The notes: generated by a model from the letters alone, not told the origin. DNA of 64,000 nt from an uncultured Alphaproteobacteria bacterium (GCA_903874955.1 CAIQTY010000047.1:48101-112100); one strand, 5' to 3'; positions 26,379-35,198 are shown, counted from the stretch's first letter. A program made the numbers and translations.

Positions 26379-27119
26379 TTATCCCAAATAAGCTTCTAAT
26401 GCGGATTTGAGTTCTTGATTACTCCAGTCAGTTGCTCCTATAAAACGCCCAAGCAAAAGTCCATTAGGCGAAATAATTATTGTGGTTGGGATTCCACTGA
26501 TACCAAGCAAAGAAGCCAAAGTTCCACGTATGTCAGCGCATACATTCAAGCTCGTTATATTAGCATTGTTGTAAAAATCCCAAATTTTATTTGCAGTTTT
26601 ATCATCACCATTAGAGAGTTCAGATGTTATAGTATAGATATCTATTTTTGTTTGTTTACTTGCAAAATTAGCAAAATCTGGTAGCTCTCGTTTACAAGGA
26701 CCACACCATGTAGCCCAAAAATGCAGAAGAATAGGGCGCTTTGACTCTAGAATATTGACCCCCTGAAAACTAGAATTTTGTGCTTTTTGTACAGTTATAG
26801 CGACTGGCGGCATACTAATAGCAGGCAACTGTGGTAAAAACCCATAATCCAAGAGAATACCCATGGCATCGTCTTTTGACATTTTTGGGGGATCTTCTTT
26901 TTTTACCTTGTTTTGTTGTTCAGGGGGGGATGATTTAAGAATATCTTTCTTTTCGCTAGATATTTTTTGATCTTGAATCTTCTTTTTTCTATCAATTTTT
27001 TCTATCTGTTTTTTATCCTTATCAGATTCTTCTTTGCCCTTTTCAGAACCAAGAGGAGATTCACCGTTTAACCAAGCCCAGAAAAATAAAGGCACAATTG
27101 CCAACATAACAAAGATCAC
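26379..27119 (-). CDS. TlpA/ResA-like membrane-anchored thioredoxin
   Basis: The C-terminal domain is a thioredoxin fold with the redox motif WCGPC (Trp138, Cys139, Cys142), and GISGIPTTIIISPNG contains the cis-Pro. A membrane anchor (about residues 2-18) and a long Lys/Glu/Asp-rich linker (25-90) precede it. It therefore probably acts as a periplasmic disulfide reductase such as TlpA or ResA/CcmG, which keep apocytochrome c or copper sites reduced. Ccm genes are 11 kb away. The start appears to be GTG at 27119. The length is unusual because of the linker. Confidence 0.85.
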   Translation of the reverse strand: MIFVMLAIVPLFFWAWLNGESPLGSEKGKEESDKDKKQIEKIDRKKKIQDQKISSEKKDILKSSPPEQQNKVKKEDPPKMSKDDAMGILLDYGFLPQLPAISMPPVAITVQKAQNSSFQGVNILESKRPILLHFWATWCGPCKRELPDFANFASKQTKIDIYTITSELSNGDDKTANKIWDFYNNANITSLNVCADIRGTLASLLGISGIPTTIIISPNGLLLGRFIGATDWSNQELKSALEAYLG

Positions 27120-27183
27120 AAAAATATTCCTAATTACAATTAAAGCAAACGCCCTCTATGAGCTCAAGCAATATATCAAAAAG

Positions 27184-27205
27184 TTATTCACAGATCTTTT
27201 CCACA
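27184..27205 (+). promoter_or_regulatory. Two DnaA-box-like 9-mers in tandem
   Basis: TTATTCACA (27184-27192) and TTTTCCACA (27197-27205) both fit the degenerate DnaA consensus TTWTNCACA. They lie in the same orientation 13 bases apart, with an exactly repeated CACAGATCT. They lie in the spacer between the TlpA-like gene and the 166-aa gene, next to an AT-rich stretch (27236-27280). Two boxes are too few to call an origin. Confidence 0.3.
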
Positions 27206-27309
27206 GATCTGTATCTGACTGCAAACTCATATCAGGCATTATTTTTCCATAATATTTATTATAAGATAATTAACTCTATCTCTCTAGTTTCTCGATATCG
27301 AAAAAAATG

Positions 27310-27810
27310 CTAACTAAAAGAATATCCTGCTGGGGCTTCTGTTGATTCGCCTGGAGTTGCTTCCGCGTCTTTTTCTTCGGATGATCCTTCTTCAGTTGAT
27401 GCAGCTGCAGACTCATCGTCCTGCTCTTGATTATCACTTGAACTATCTGTTGCTGCGTCTGCTGTTTTATCCTTCTTGGCTGCTCCTGATATAGCAATAT
27501 TTTGCTGCATTCCCTTTGGTGGCTGTCCAGGTTGAGCTGAAGCTGCCGCCGCAGGTGCACCCATTATTGCCCCTTGCATTGATGTCAGTGCTGCAGGGTT
27601 ATTCATTATTTGACTGGGTAATGCGCTGTTTACTAAAGTACAAGTTTTTTTGTCACAATAGTTTATTGCTGCAGATTTGCGATCTATTATAAAAATGCCT
27701 CCGTTTTTGGCGTCTGGTGACATATCAAACCTATGTTGTTCCCCAAACTGATACAAACCAAGACCTACTGCACTTAAAATGCCAAAAACCAACAACAACA
27801 TAGGACCCAT
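27310..27810 (-). CDS. Single-span protein with acidic, low-complexity tail, unknown
   Basis: The 166-residue protein starts with a membrane helix (MGPMLLLVFGILSAVGLGLY) followed by a short globular part that contains NYCDKKTCTLVN with two Cys. The second half is low complexity: Ala/Pro/Gln-rich, then Ser/Glu/Asp-rich. I do not recognise a family. It is on the same strand as the TlpA-like gene, 190 bases upstream of it, and the two Cys could be redox partners of a TlpA-like enzyme, but that is only an idea. No ribosome site is obvious. Confidence 0.55.
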   Translation of the reverse strand: MGPMLLLVFGILSAVGLGLYQFGEQHRFDMSPDAKNGGIFIIDRKSAAINYCDKKTCTLVNSALPSQIMNNPAALTSMQGAIMGAPAAAASAQPGQPPKGMQQNIAISGAAKKDKTADAATDSSSDNQEQDDESAAASTEEGSSEEKDAEATPGESTEAPAGYSFS

Positions 27811-27926
27811 AACTTCTCCAGGACAAACCTTTTTGCTATACTCAATTTTAAGTTATCAGTTAATTCTTAATAAATTATCAATTTTGTTTTATGAAAATTA
27901 ACTTAAGTTATTTAAAGGTGTATATT

Positions 27927-29525
27927 ATGTTAAAAATTTTATCTTTATCATTAATAAGTTTCAGTTTTTTATTTGCTGAAACTACAGAAAAAAAAATAGA
28001 AAAATTCTTACCTAAATTTGAACAGTATGTTCAAAAAAATATGTTAACTTGGGCAATTCCTGGACTTTCCATTGTTATTGTCACCCCTAATAAGATACTT
28101 TTTTGCGACGGATTTGGAACTAGGGAAGTTGGAAAACTAAAGCCAGTGAATAAAAATACAATTTTTCAAATTGCATCTTTAACTAAAAATTTCACAGCTG
28201 CCTTATCTGGTATTCTTGAAAATAAAAAACTATTTTCTCTCCAAGACCCCGTCAAAAAATATATCCCACAATTTAACCTTGCAAACAAAGACGTTGCTGA
28301 AAAAGCGACTCTTCAAGATTTGATAAGTCACCGAATCGGACTGGACCATTTTGCAGGTGATAGTCTCATGAAATTTGGCTTTTTACCAAAACAAATTATT
28401 GAAAAATTTCCACTTATCATGTTTGAGCAGCAATTTCGCAAAGATTACAGTTATAGCAATCAGATGTTTGGCTTTATGGGAATCGTCATGGAAAGTGTGA
28501 GCGGTAAAAGTTACGAACAACTGCTAGCAGAATATATCTTTAATCCTTTAAAAATGACGCGCAGTTCAGTAGGCAAAACCTTAATACATCAGCATGAGTC
28601 CATTCTTAATTGGATTAAAGGGCTTTTTGGAAAAGACGAAAATATTGCTCTTTATCATGACAAAAATTCAGAAGGCCAAGCTGTTTGTATCGGTTTAGAC
28701 CCACTCGTTTACATTTTTCCATCTACGTCAGGGGTGAATACAACGGCGCATGATTTTGGAATTTGGCTGCAGTGCCAGTTAAACGATGGCAAATTCGATG
28801 ATGTGCAGATTATACCTGATACTCATGTCCAAGCGATGCGTCATCCAACTGTTTACCATACAAAGATTAAACCTCATGATATGCAATTTCCACCAGAGAG
28901 AATGAAAAATGTAGGCTATGGAATGGGGTTATTCAGATATGACTACGGTGTAGAGGAAAATACTATACAAGTTTTTGAACATATGGGGGGGTATGCTGGT
29001 CAGCGAAGTTTTATGTTTATGTCACCAGCTCAAGGTTTTGCGGTAGGTATTTTTTCAAACTTAGGACATTTTAATCTCAATTTATTCCCTGAGGCGCTGC
29101 GCAATGTATTTTTAGATGCTTTCTTAGGGCTTGAAGACAGAAACTGGAGTGAAGAATATTATCAGAAAAAACAGCAATACTCAGAAAAAATAAGGAATAA
29201 CAGAATCAATAAAAAGCTTTCATCCCCTGCCCCCAAAAAAGCTGATAAATTCTACATAGGTACTTATTATAACGAGCTGTATGGTGAAATTAAAATCATA
29301 ACAATCGATAATCATTTAGCACTTAGCGCAAATGGCAAAACGTGCTCTATGGCACATTGGAATGGTAATGAATTTAGTCTTAGCGGGTGGGAATTTAACG
29401 GAAATATGTCACGTACGGATCCTCATTTTATTGAGTTCGGCACAAATGAAAAAGGAGAAACGTTAGCCTATATTAGTTTTTTAAACGAGGGGAATGATCC
29501 TATTTTTGTAAAAAAATCTAGTTAA
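27927..29525 (+). CDS. Exported serine hydrolase, beta-lactamase class C/esterase family
   Basis: The protein has the PBP/beta-lactamase fold: the SxxK nucleophile motif Ser84-Leu-Thr-Lys87 lies in IASLTKNF and the YxN motif in DYSYSNQMF. The third motif is probably HMGGYAG near residue 355. A second, C-terminal domain (after 430) resembles those found on beta-lactamase-family esterases and peptidases. I use ATG 27927, since an AAGGTG ribosome site lies 8 bases before it and it gives a clean signal peptide (MLKILSLSLISFSFLFAE); ATG 27891 would add 12 residues. Function could be a D-amino-acid peptidase or an esterase. The end overlaps the convergent heparinase gene by 8 bases. Confidence 0.82.
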   Translation: MLKILSLSLISFSFLFAETTEKKIEKFLPKFEQYVQKNMLTWAIPGLSIVIVTPNKILFCDGFGTREVGKLKPVNKNTIFQIASLTKNFTAALSGILENKKLFSLQDPVKKYIPQFNLANKDVAEKATLQDLISHRIGLDHFAGDSLMKFGFLPKQIIEKFPLIMFEQQFRKDYSYSNQMFGFMGIVMESVSGKSYEQLLAEYIFNPLKMTRSSVGKTLIHQHESILNWIKGLFGKDENIALYHDKNSEGQAVCIGLDPLVYIFPSTSGVNTTAHDFGIWLQCQLNDGKFDDVQIIPDTHVQAMRHPTVYHTKIKPHDMQFPPERMKNVGYGMGLFRYDYGVEENTIQVFEHMGGYAGQRSFMFMSPAQGFAVGIFSNLGHFNLNLFPEALRNVFLDAFLGLEDRNWSEEYYQKKQQYSEKIRNNRINKKLSSPAPKKADKFYIGTYYNELYGEIKIITIDNHLALSANGKTCSMAHWNGNEFSLSGWEFNGNMSRTDPHFIEFGTNEKGETLAYISFLNEGNDPIFVKKSS

Positions 29526-31122
29526 TTGGAGATAGAGCCCATTTAATCAATGTTTGTTTATTTGTCTCAAGCGGGAAAATAACACACAACGCATGTTGAC
29601 CTAGGCTATCCATGGTTGTTAGTTCGACTGGCCCTTGACATAAAAAGCGCTTTAAACGCTCTGATTTTTGGCTTTTTCCACCGCTGTTTTTTTTGCACAG
29701 AAAAGCGCTTTCTGTATCATTTGTGATCCTCCATTCTAGTTCAGCTGGAACTAAAAACCTGATGCTCCCCTGCCCTGGTTGTGACAAAATGAAGCTCTCT
29801 TCTCCTCTTATATCTCCATGCGGTGAAATATATAAATCTCTTTTCGCTTGAAAAACCGCGCCAAATGGATCTGATTTTGAGGGATGTTGAGTGATTTGAT
29901 AGCTTCCTGAGAAAAAACCATGGTTTTTCTCATTAATAATTTTGCTTGTAACTGACACGCTTTTGTTGAGTTTATATCTTAAAAAATTTTTTGAGTCATG
30001 ACTGTAAACACTAACATCTCCACGAGTGATAAGTCGTTTTGCTAATTCTGACCATTCAAAATCTAATATGCCAGTCGACTTCTGATACCATTCATAGAGT
30101 TCAGAGTTAGCAGATGCTTCTGCATTAATTAGAATAAAACCTGGTTTACCTGAGCACCTTACGTAGTTCATAGCAACTGGCTGCGCCAGAATAGCTCTGC
30201 TATCTGCTAAAGACAGAGTCATATCTATGAGTGCATCCCCTAATACTGGATCACAAAATGCTTCCAATCTTTGTGTTGCATTACCTGTGAATGAGCTTAA
30301 TCCACCATCTCCATGGCGTAGATGTCTGACCACAGGGGCTATACGAATAATACATTCGTTTAAAAAATCAATTTGTCCTGCGTAAAAATGTCGTAATAGC
30401 AAGCGTAAATCAATTAAATCTCTCAGTAATAATACCAAAGTTCCAGGATGGCGGGATTTATGATTGTAGTGTTCATCTAATTGCTCGTTCAAACTACGGT
30501 GGAGATTTGCTATAAGTTTACCAAGTTCGTTTTGCTCTCTTGGAAATGCACAACACGCACAAATTAGCCCTTTTAACGCTCGAAATCGACTGATTGGATC
30601 TTTCAGACTTACTTGTCTTCGTTTAAGAAAACGATATTGCTGTCCAATAGATGTGATAAGTTTTTTTTTAAATAATTGATCTGCGCTATTAGCAAAAAAT
30701 TCATAAAAACCAAGCCAGTTGCAAATTCGATAACCTAATATATCTAAGTTCCAGCTTGGACTTCTCCAGGGTTTATTTGACCATTGGCTATTATTATCTA
30801 TCCAGTGACTTATGCACTGTCTAGCAAGCCTTCGACAGTTATTATCACCTAGAGCATGTAAGTCCCGTAAAAAATCAAATGTGTGTAATGAAACCGTTTG
30901 AGGATCCATCTTAGGTTCTGAAAGGTTTTTAAGCAACTCAGCAACTGTAAGCGTTACGCCACAGGACCGGTACAAACCTGCACTTAGACTTCTTGTGTTA
31001 CGACTAACAGGTGGCCAAGAATCTTGATGAATACCTCTAAGCTCACCTCTTACAGACTTGCGAAGCATAATCCCATACAACGGACTACGAGTACACCAAT
31101 CGTGCATGAGGTTAAATATCAT
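29518..31122 (-). CDS. Heparinase II/III family protein
   Basis: The 534-residue protein matches the heparinase II/III-like proteins often found in alphaproteobacterial genomes. It has an alpha-toroid part with the conserved LQHGDGGLSSF-type segment (HLRHGDGGLSSF near residue 265) and a beta-sandwich C-terminus with HGDI and ESFILSQ. No signal peptide is present. Members are thought to cleave acidic polysaccharides, but many have no known role. The upstream 110-base spacer to lrp contains a 13-bp inverted repeat. The 3' end overlaps the convergent hydrolase gene by 8 bases. Confidence 0.8.
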   Translation of the reverse strand: MIFNLMHDWCTRSPLYGIMLRKSVRGELRGIHQDSWPPVSRNTRSLSAGLYRSCGVTLTVAELLKNLSEPKMDPQTVSLHTFDFLRDLHALGDNNCRRLARQCISHWIDNNSQWSNKPWRSPSWNLDILGYRICNWLGFYEFFANSADQLFKKKLITSIGQQYRFLKRRQVSLKDPISRFRALKGLICACCAFPREQNELGKLIANLHRSLNEQLDEHYNHKSRHPGTLVLLLRDLIDLRLLLRHFYAGQIDFLNECIIRIAPVVRHLRHGDGGLSSFTGNATQRLEAFCDPVLGDALIDMTLSLADSRAILAQPVAMNYVRCSGKPGFILINAEASANSELYEWYQKSTGILDFEWSELAKRLITRGDVSVYSHDSKNFLRYKLNKSVSVTSKIINEKNHGFFSGSYQITQHPSKSDPFGAVFQAKRDLYISPHGDIRGEESFILSQPGQGSIRFLVPAELEWRITNDTESAFLCKKNSGGKSQKSERLKRFLCQGPVELTTMDSLGQHALCVIFPLETNKQTLIKWALSPIN

Positions 31123-31159
31123 CTATTTTCCCAGACTATTTAGTCCTACAACATAAAAT

Positions 31160-31216
31160 TTTTCGTTCCTTTATTGACAAAGTTTACAATAAATCAGGAC
31201 ACCAAAGGAACGAAAA
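31160..31216. repeat. Perfect 13-bp inverted repeat between lrp and the heparinase-like gene
   Basis: TTTTCGTTCCTTT (31160-31172) is repeated inverted as AAAGGAACGAAAA (31204-31216), with a 31-base interior. It is too far apart to be a typical intrinsic terminator and has no T-run. It lies in the leader of the heparinase-like gene, downstream of the lrp stop. It could be an operator, perhaps for the Lrp-like regulator, or a structured leader RNA. Confidence 0.5.
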
Positions 31217-31231
31217 GTCTATAAGCGTTTT

Positions 31232-31741
31232 TTATGCGGCTTCTTCATAAACAGACACAGGTATACCTGGTTCTGATTTTGCATTACCCATAACAATTGT
31301 TGTTTGAACACGTTCAACATTACTTAGATTGAGTAATGTTTTTGAGAGAACATTTTGATAATGCTCAAAATCTTGAGCAACAATCTTAAGCAAAAAGTCA
31401 TCTTCTCCGCTAATTCTATAGCACTCGCGAACTAAATCAATGCTTTGCATCGCTTTTTCAAAAGCACCCAGCTGATTTTCGCTGTTTTCTTTTAAACCAA
31501 CTGACGCGAATAGCGTTATGTTATAGCTAAGCGCTTTAGGATTTAGATTGGCTTGGTAACCTTGGATTACCCCTCCGTCTTCTAAATTCTTTAATCTGCG
31601 CAAACAAGGTGGAGCAGATATACCCACTCTCTTTGCTAGATCTACGTTGGTCATGCGACCAGATTTTTGTAAAATTTGTAAGATTTTTAAATCAATACTA
31701 TCAAGTTTCGTAATCAATGACTTCTCCTTTAAATTCGGCAA
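31232..31741 (-). CDS. Lrp/AsnC family transcriptional regulator
   Basis: The N-terminal winged helix-turn-helix (residues 10-65, LDSIDLKILQILQKSGRMTN then RVGISAPPCLRRLKNLE) binds DNA. The C-terminal RAM domain (about 80-150) usually binds amino acids. Length (169 aa) fits. The gene is divergent from fliL and is followed by the heparinase-like gene on the same strand. The inverted repeat at 31160-31216 lies between the two. The effector and targets cannot be read from the sequence. Confidence 0.92.
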   Translation of the reverse strand: MPNLKEKSLITKLDSIDLKILQILQKSGRMTNVDLAKRVGISAPPCLRRLKNLEDGGVIQGYQANLNPKALSYNITLFASVGLKENSENQLGAFEKAMQSIDLVRECYRISGEDDFLLKIVAQDFEHYQNVLSKTLLNLSNVERVQTTIVMGNAKSEPGIPVSVYEEAA

Positions 31742-31775
31742 ACTTTCACTAATTATAAAGCACTTATTCGAAAAG

Positions 31776-31790
31776 TTAAGAAATTTTTAA
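31776..31790 (+). promoter_or_regulatory. CtrA-box-like site upstream of fliL
   Basis: TTAAGAAATTTTTAA has the TTAA-N7-TTAA spacing of CtrA boxes and lies 38 bases upstream of the fliL ATG. Flagellar genes are classic CtrA targets in alphaproteobacteria, which fits the context. Matches by chance are common in AT-rich DNA. Confidence 0.35.
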
Positions 31791-31828
31791 TTAATTTTCT
31801 GGATCATAGTAATAGACTAAAAGCTGGA

Positions 31829-32383
31829 ATGAAGATGGCAGATACTCCTGAAAACGTTACTGAGTCTGAAGAAGGTAGGGAAAATTCTGTTTCTGAAGAT
31901 GCTAAGAGTACACCTGAACAGAAAAAAATACCTTCTAAGGTGTTGCTATTATGCATCATAATTATAGTGATTTTGTTATTTTCGGTTGGTGGTTGGTTTG
32001 TTTATAAGCATTTTACATCCCATCCAGAAGCTGAAAAGGGAATTTCACAAATAGATGAAGGAAAGGAAACAACTCCTACAAGCAACTGCTATCTGCCTAT
32101 ACCTGAAATTGTAGCCAATCTTCGTTCAACAAAATCCAAAGGGAATGTCCTGCGAGCCGCATTCCTTTTACAACTTTATAAAAAAGAGGATGAAACAAAA
32201 ATCAAGGAATTTATGCCGATCATAGTTGATCAAACTCTATCATATCTGCGTGACCAAACTGTCGCTGATTTAGAAGGCCCAGGTCTAGAACGGATGCGGC
32301 AAGCAATATTTTTGCGCGTAAGTAATATAATAAGGCCAGCTAAAATATATCGTGTAATCCTCAAAGACTTTATTATCCAATAG
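31829..32383 (+). CDS. fliL: Flagellar basal body-associated protein FliL
   Basis: FliL sits near the stator and supports motor torque. A disordered acidic N-terminus (1-38) is followed by one membrane helix (about 39-62) and a periplasmic domain that ends VYRVILKDFIIQ, a family-typical end. Length (184 aa) is normal. Starts at 31829 or six bases on (31835) are both possible; GGA lies close to the first. It begins a four-gene unit with fliM, the DUF6468 protein and motE, with a CtrA-box-like site upstream. Confidence 0.88.
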   Translation: MKMADTPENVTESEEGRENSVSEDAKSTPEQKKIPSKVLLLCIIIIVILLFSVGGWFVYKHFTSHPEAEKGISQIDEGKETTPTSNCYLPIPEIVANLRSTKSKGNVLRAAFLLQLYKKEDETKIKEFMPIIVDQTLSYLRDQTVADLEGPGLERMRQAIFLRVSNIIRPAKIYRVILKDFIIQ

Positions 32384-32390
32384 GTGAATC

Positions 32391-33446
32391 ATGGACGACA
32401 CAGAAAAAGCTCCTCAAAAACCTGTTGAAAACACTGTTGAAGGCAAACAAGACAGTGATCTAATGCAAGATGATATTGATCAGTTGTTTCAAACAGCTAG
32501 TGATGATGAATCCTCAGAAAATGAAGGTAGTGGTAGTAAAAAACAACCAAAAGGTCTGGCTGCAATTCTTAACAGTAATAAAACATATTTTGAGCGTTTG
32601 CCTATACTTGATGTGGTTTTCGATCGATTTATAAGGTTACTCACAACATCTCTTCGAAATTTCACCTCAGATAACGTTGAAGTATCGTGTTCTCGAATTA
32701 TGTCAGTGCGTTTTTCTGATTACTTAAGCTCTGTCCCCCTACCATGCTTAATTGGCGTTTTTAGAGCTAAGGAGTGGGATACAGCAGCACTTTTAACTTT
32801 TGATAATCCACTTATTTATTCCATCGTAGATGTTCTTCTCGGTGGGCGAAAAACTCCCCCTCAAAAAGGCCGTATTGAAGGACGTTCTTACACGACTCTT
32901 GAGCGAAATCTTATAGAAAAGCTTATTCAAGTTATACTCGGAGATTTTAAAACTGCTTTTTCTCCTGTGTGCAATGTTGATTTCTTATTTGAGCGATTAG
33001 AGACGGATCCTCGCTTTGCAGCAATTGTTCACGAAAAAAACGTGACCATGAAGATTTCATTGAGAATTGAAATGGATGAACGAACCGGAACTTTTGATGT
33101 GATCATGCCCTATTCGAGTATTGAGCCTGTACGCGACTTATTACTGCAAAATTTTATGGGCGAAAAATTCGGCAGAGATAATATCTGGGAAGAGCATTTG
33201 GCTCAGCGTATACGCGAAGCAAATGTAAAAGTTCAGGCTACCTTACCTTCTGAGAAATTTAGTTTGAGAGATGTTTTAAATTGGAAAGAAGGCTCAAGAA
33301 TCATGCTCTCATCAAATATGCAAACCCCTGTAGAATTGCACTGCCAAAACTATGGCCTTTTTTTGGGGAAAATGGGTCAAAAAAATGGTCATGTTGCCGT
33401 GATGATCGATAGTGTTTTATTTGGTAAAAATGGAGAACCTGTATGA
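32391..33446 (+). CDS. fliM: Flagellar motor switch protein FliM
   Basis: FliM is the C-ring protein that binds phosphorylated CheY and sets rotation direction. The N-terminal DSDLMQDDIDQLFQTAS (residues 22-38) resembles the conserved CheY-binding peptide. The middle domain contains LPILDVVFDRFIRLLTTSLRN-type and VDVLLGGRK segments. The C-terminal surface-presentation domain is present but short. Length (351 aa) is normal. It follows fliL by 7 bases and overlaps the next gene by 4. Confidence 0.93.
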   Translation: MDDTEKAPQKPVENTVEGKQDSDLMQDDIDQLFQTASDDESSENEGSGSKKQPKGLAAILNSNKTYFERLPILDVVFDRFIRLLTTSLRNFTSDNVEVSCSRIMSVRFSDYLSSVPLPCLIGVFRAKEWDTAALLTFDNPLIYSIVDVLLGGRKTPPQKGRIEGRSYTTLERNLIEKLIQVILGDFKTAFSPVCNVDFLFERLETDPRFAAIVHEKNVTMKISLRIEMDERTGTFDVIMPYSSIEPVRDLLLQNFMGEKFGRDNIWEEHLAQRIREANVKVQATLPSEKFSLRDVLNWKEGSRIMLSSNMQTPVELHCQNYGLFLGKMGQKNGHVAVMIDSVLFGKNGEPV

Positions 33447-33958
33447 TGTGGTTAGATGTAGGAATTGTATTTTTATTGGTTATCACTATCGGGTTTTGCT
33501 ACCGATTAAGTAACCGTTTGCTATCTTTAAAAAAACTGACCAATGCTCTTTCTCCATCAATTGAACGCTTAGGCCAAGTGTTAAATCGTGCAAACCAAGC
33601 TATTGGTTTTTTAAAACAAGCTACAGAAACAAGCCAAAAGGGAATAGAGAGTTATATCCCCAATGCACATGCAATAAGTGACGATTTGCTCCTTTTAATT
33701 GAGCATGCAGATCGAGTTAGCTATAGACTCGATGATCTTATTGTGAAGGCTGGGGCAATAGAAAAAGAGCTCCGCCAAACTGTTCTTGTTAGTATGCGCC
33801 AAACAGAAAAACATAAAGACACAAAAGTCTCCTCAAGATTACAATCTCGCTCGACTGGAGATCCTAGAGATTTGTTTGTACAAAGGGTTATTTCCCGTTA
33901 CCCAAAAAATGCTGAACCTCTACAAGCCAAACCATTAAAAAGTGAGGAAAAGAGATGA
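33443..33958 (+). CDS. DUF6468-type protein of the flagellar cluster
   Basis: One N-terminal membrane helix (about residues 3-20) precedes a helical, coiled-coil-like region to about residue 115 and a disordered basic tail. Its place between fliM and motE and the pattern LTNALSPSIERLGQVLNRAN match the DUF6468 proteins of alphaproteobacterial fli clusters. Its role is not known. It overlaps fliM by ATGA and the next gene by 4 bases, so the four genes are translated as one unit. Confidence 0.7.
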   Translation: MMWLDVGIVFLLVITIGFCYRLSNRLLSLKKLTNALSPSIERLGQVLNRANQAIGFLKQATETSQKGIESYIPNAHAISDDLLLLIEHADRVSYRLDDLIVKAGAIEKELRQTVLVSMRQTEKHKDTKVSSRLQSRSTGDPRDLFVQRVISRYPKNAEPLQAKPLKSEEKR

Positions 33959-34506
33959 AAGCCGGGATTTTCTTGGTTCTATTATTTTTTAGTACCCTTG
34001 CTGAGTCTTCCTCTAATTCTAAGGGCGATAGCCAAAAAGAAACACCTGAAAAAGATTCAACAAAACCTGATGAAATTAAATTTGATCCTCTTAGTGAAAG
34101 TGCTGAAGAAGATATTATTATCTATCAACAACTTGCCATGCGTTCTAAAGAAATTACAGCAAGAGAAAATGCGTTAAAAATTCAAACACTCACGCTAAAA
34201 GCTGCTGAAGAGTCGATGAATGAAAAACTAAAGCAATTCGAAATCTTGAAAAAAGACCTTATTCAATTACTCGATAAACTGAAAGATAAAGATGAAAAAC
34301 AATATTTAAATTTGGTAAAAATTTATACAAGTATGAAACCAAAACAAGCAGCAACGATTTTGAACACCATAGATATGAGTATTTTGAAAGAAATTGTAAA
34401 GCGTATGTCGCAAAAAAAGGCTGCCCCAATTTTGGCAGCAATGGATACCAAGAAAGCAAAAGAACTTACTCAAAACCTTGCAAAAGAGGGGCAAAGACTT
34501 AGCTAA
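33955..34506 (+). CDS. motE: MotE-like flagellar protein (MgtE N-domain-like)
   Basis: A signal peptide (about residues 1-17) is followed by an acidic low-complexity region, a coiled coil (about 60-110), and a C-terminal helical repeat domain (LVKIYTSMKPKQAATILN, then AAPILAAMDTKKAKELT). This is the layout of MotE, the periplasmic chaperone of MotC in alphaproteobacteria, whose C-terminus resembles the MgtE N domain. It is the last gene of the fliL unit, overlapping DUF6468 by 4 bases. The symbol is assigned by architecture and position. Confidence 0.75.
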   Translation: MKAGIFLVLLFFSTLAESSSNSKGDSQKETPEKDSTKPDEIKFDPLSESAEEDIIIYQQLAMRSKEITARENALKIQTLTLKAAEESMNEKLKQFEILKKDLIQLLDKLKDKDEKQYLNLVKIYTSMKPKQAATILNTIDMSILKEIVKRMSQKKAAPILAAMDTKKAKELTQNLAKEGQRLS

Positions 34507-34558
34507 ATACTTGCATCAGCAAAATCAAAAAGTTAGATGTTAGTCCAAAAATTAATAA

Positions 34559-35140
34559 TCAAAATTTAGCAATATATTCTCTGACTTTTTCCCACGGAAA
34601 TGCAGGACCTGGATCAATCCTGCAATCATCTGGAAGTGGTTGGCCAGGAATAATATGCGTTAGGTCAATTTTACGATGATCGGGCACGATATCATCATGG
34701 CCCACGATACGATCTGGCGTAATAGGAAATTTTTTCATTAGTTTTAAAAGTAACTGGTTTAATGCGTCAATTTGATCATCAGGAAAGGGAGGCCAAAAAC
34801 CTGTTAAGGCATAGCCTGCGTAATAGCCACCATTTTGAAGTTCAATACCAATAGAAAAATGATTAACGTTATCGCATCCCATAAGGCTGCTCGGCCCGGC
34901 ATGCCATGCTCGTTTTTCATCAGCCACTAACTGATAAATGGTACCATCAACGTCGATTAGGTAATGGCAGCTAGCCTCTCTTTTAGGATTGGTAAGAAGA
35001 TCGAATGTTTCCTGAAGAGTCGCTACATCTGTGTAATGAATCACAACGCAATCAATTGTTGTGCCTTCTGGGCGATCATTGAAATTAACTGAGGGATAAG
35101 GAATGATTTTAACCATAACTTCTTCCGTAAAATTTTTCAT
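34559..35140 (-). CDS. N-acetylmuramoyl-L-alanine amidase (amidase_2, AmpD/AmiD-like)
   Basis: The zinc amidase cleaves the MurNAc-L-Ala bond in peptidoglycan fragments. VIHYT carries the first zinc-ligand His, VGHDDI the second, and RIDPGPAFPW the Asp-type third. Between VGHDDI and RIDPG lies an extra stretch of about 20 residues compared with the usual compact HSDIAPGRKxDPG form. No signal peptide is seen, so it is probably cytoplasmic like AmpD. The ATG at 35116 (MVKII) has a GGAAG site before it and may be the true start. It stands alone between motE and the divergent DUF218 gene. Confidence 0.88.
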   Translation of the reverse strand: MKNFTEEVMVKIIPYPSVNFNDRPEGTTIDCVVIHYTDVATLQETFDLLTNPKREASCHYLIDVDGTIYQLVADEKRAWHAGPSSLMGCDNVNHFSIGIELQNGGYYAGYALTGFWPPFPDDQIDALNQLLLKLMKKFPITPDRIVGHDDIVPDHRKIDLTHIIPGQPLPDDCRIDPGPAFPWEKVREYIAKF

Positions 35141-35198
35141 TGTTCATTATTGCGCAATTGCGGCACAATAGGCTCGCATTATTATTTAGAGGTATTTT

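Noticed and set aside
27276..27560. 94-aa Gln-rich ORF overlapping the 166-aa gene
   Set aside because: It is on the same strand in another frame of a low-complexity Ala/Ser-rich region, which makes long open shadow frames.
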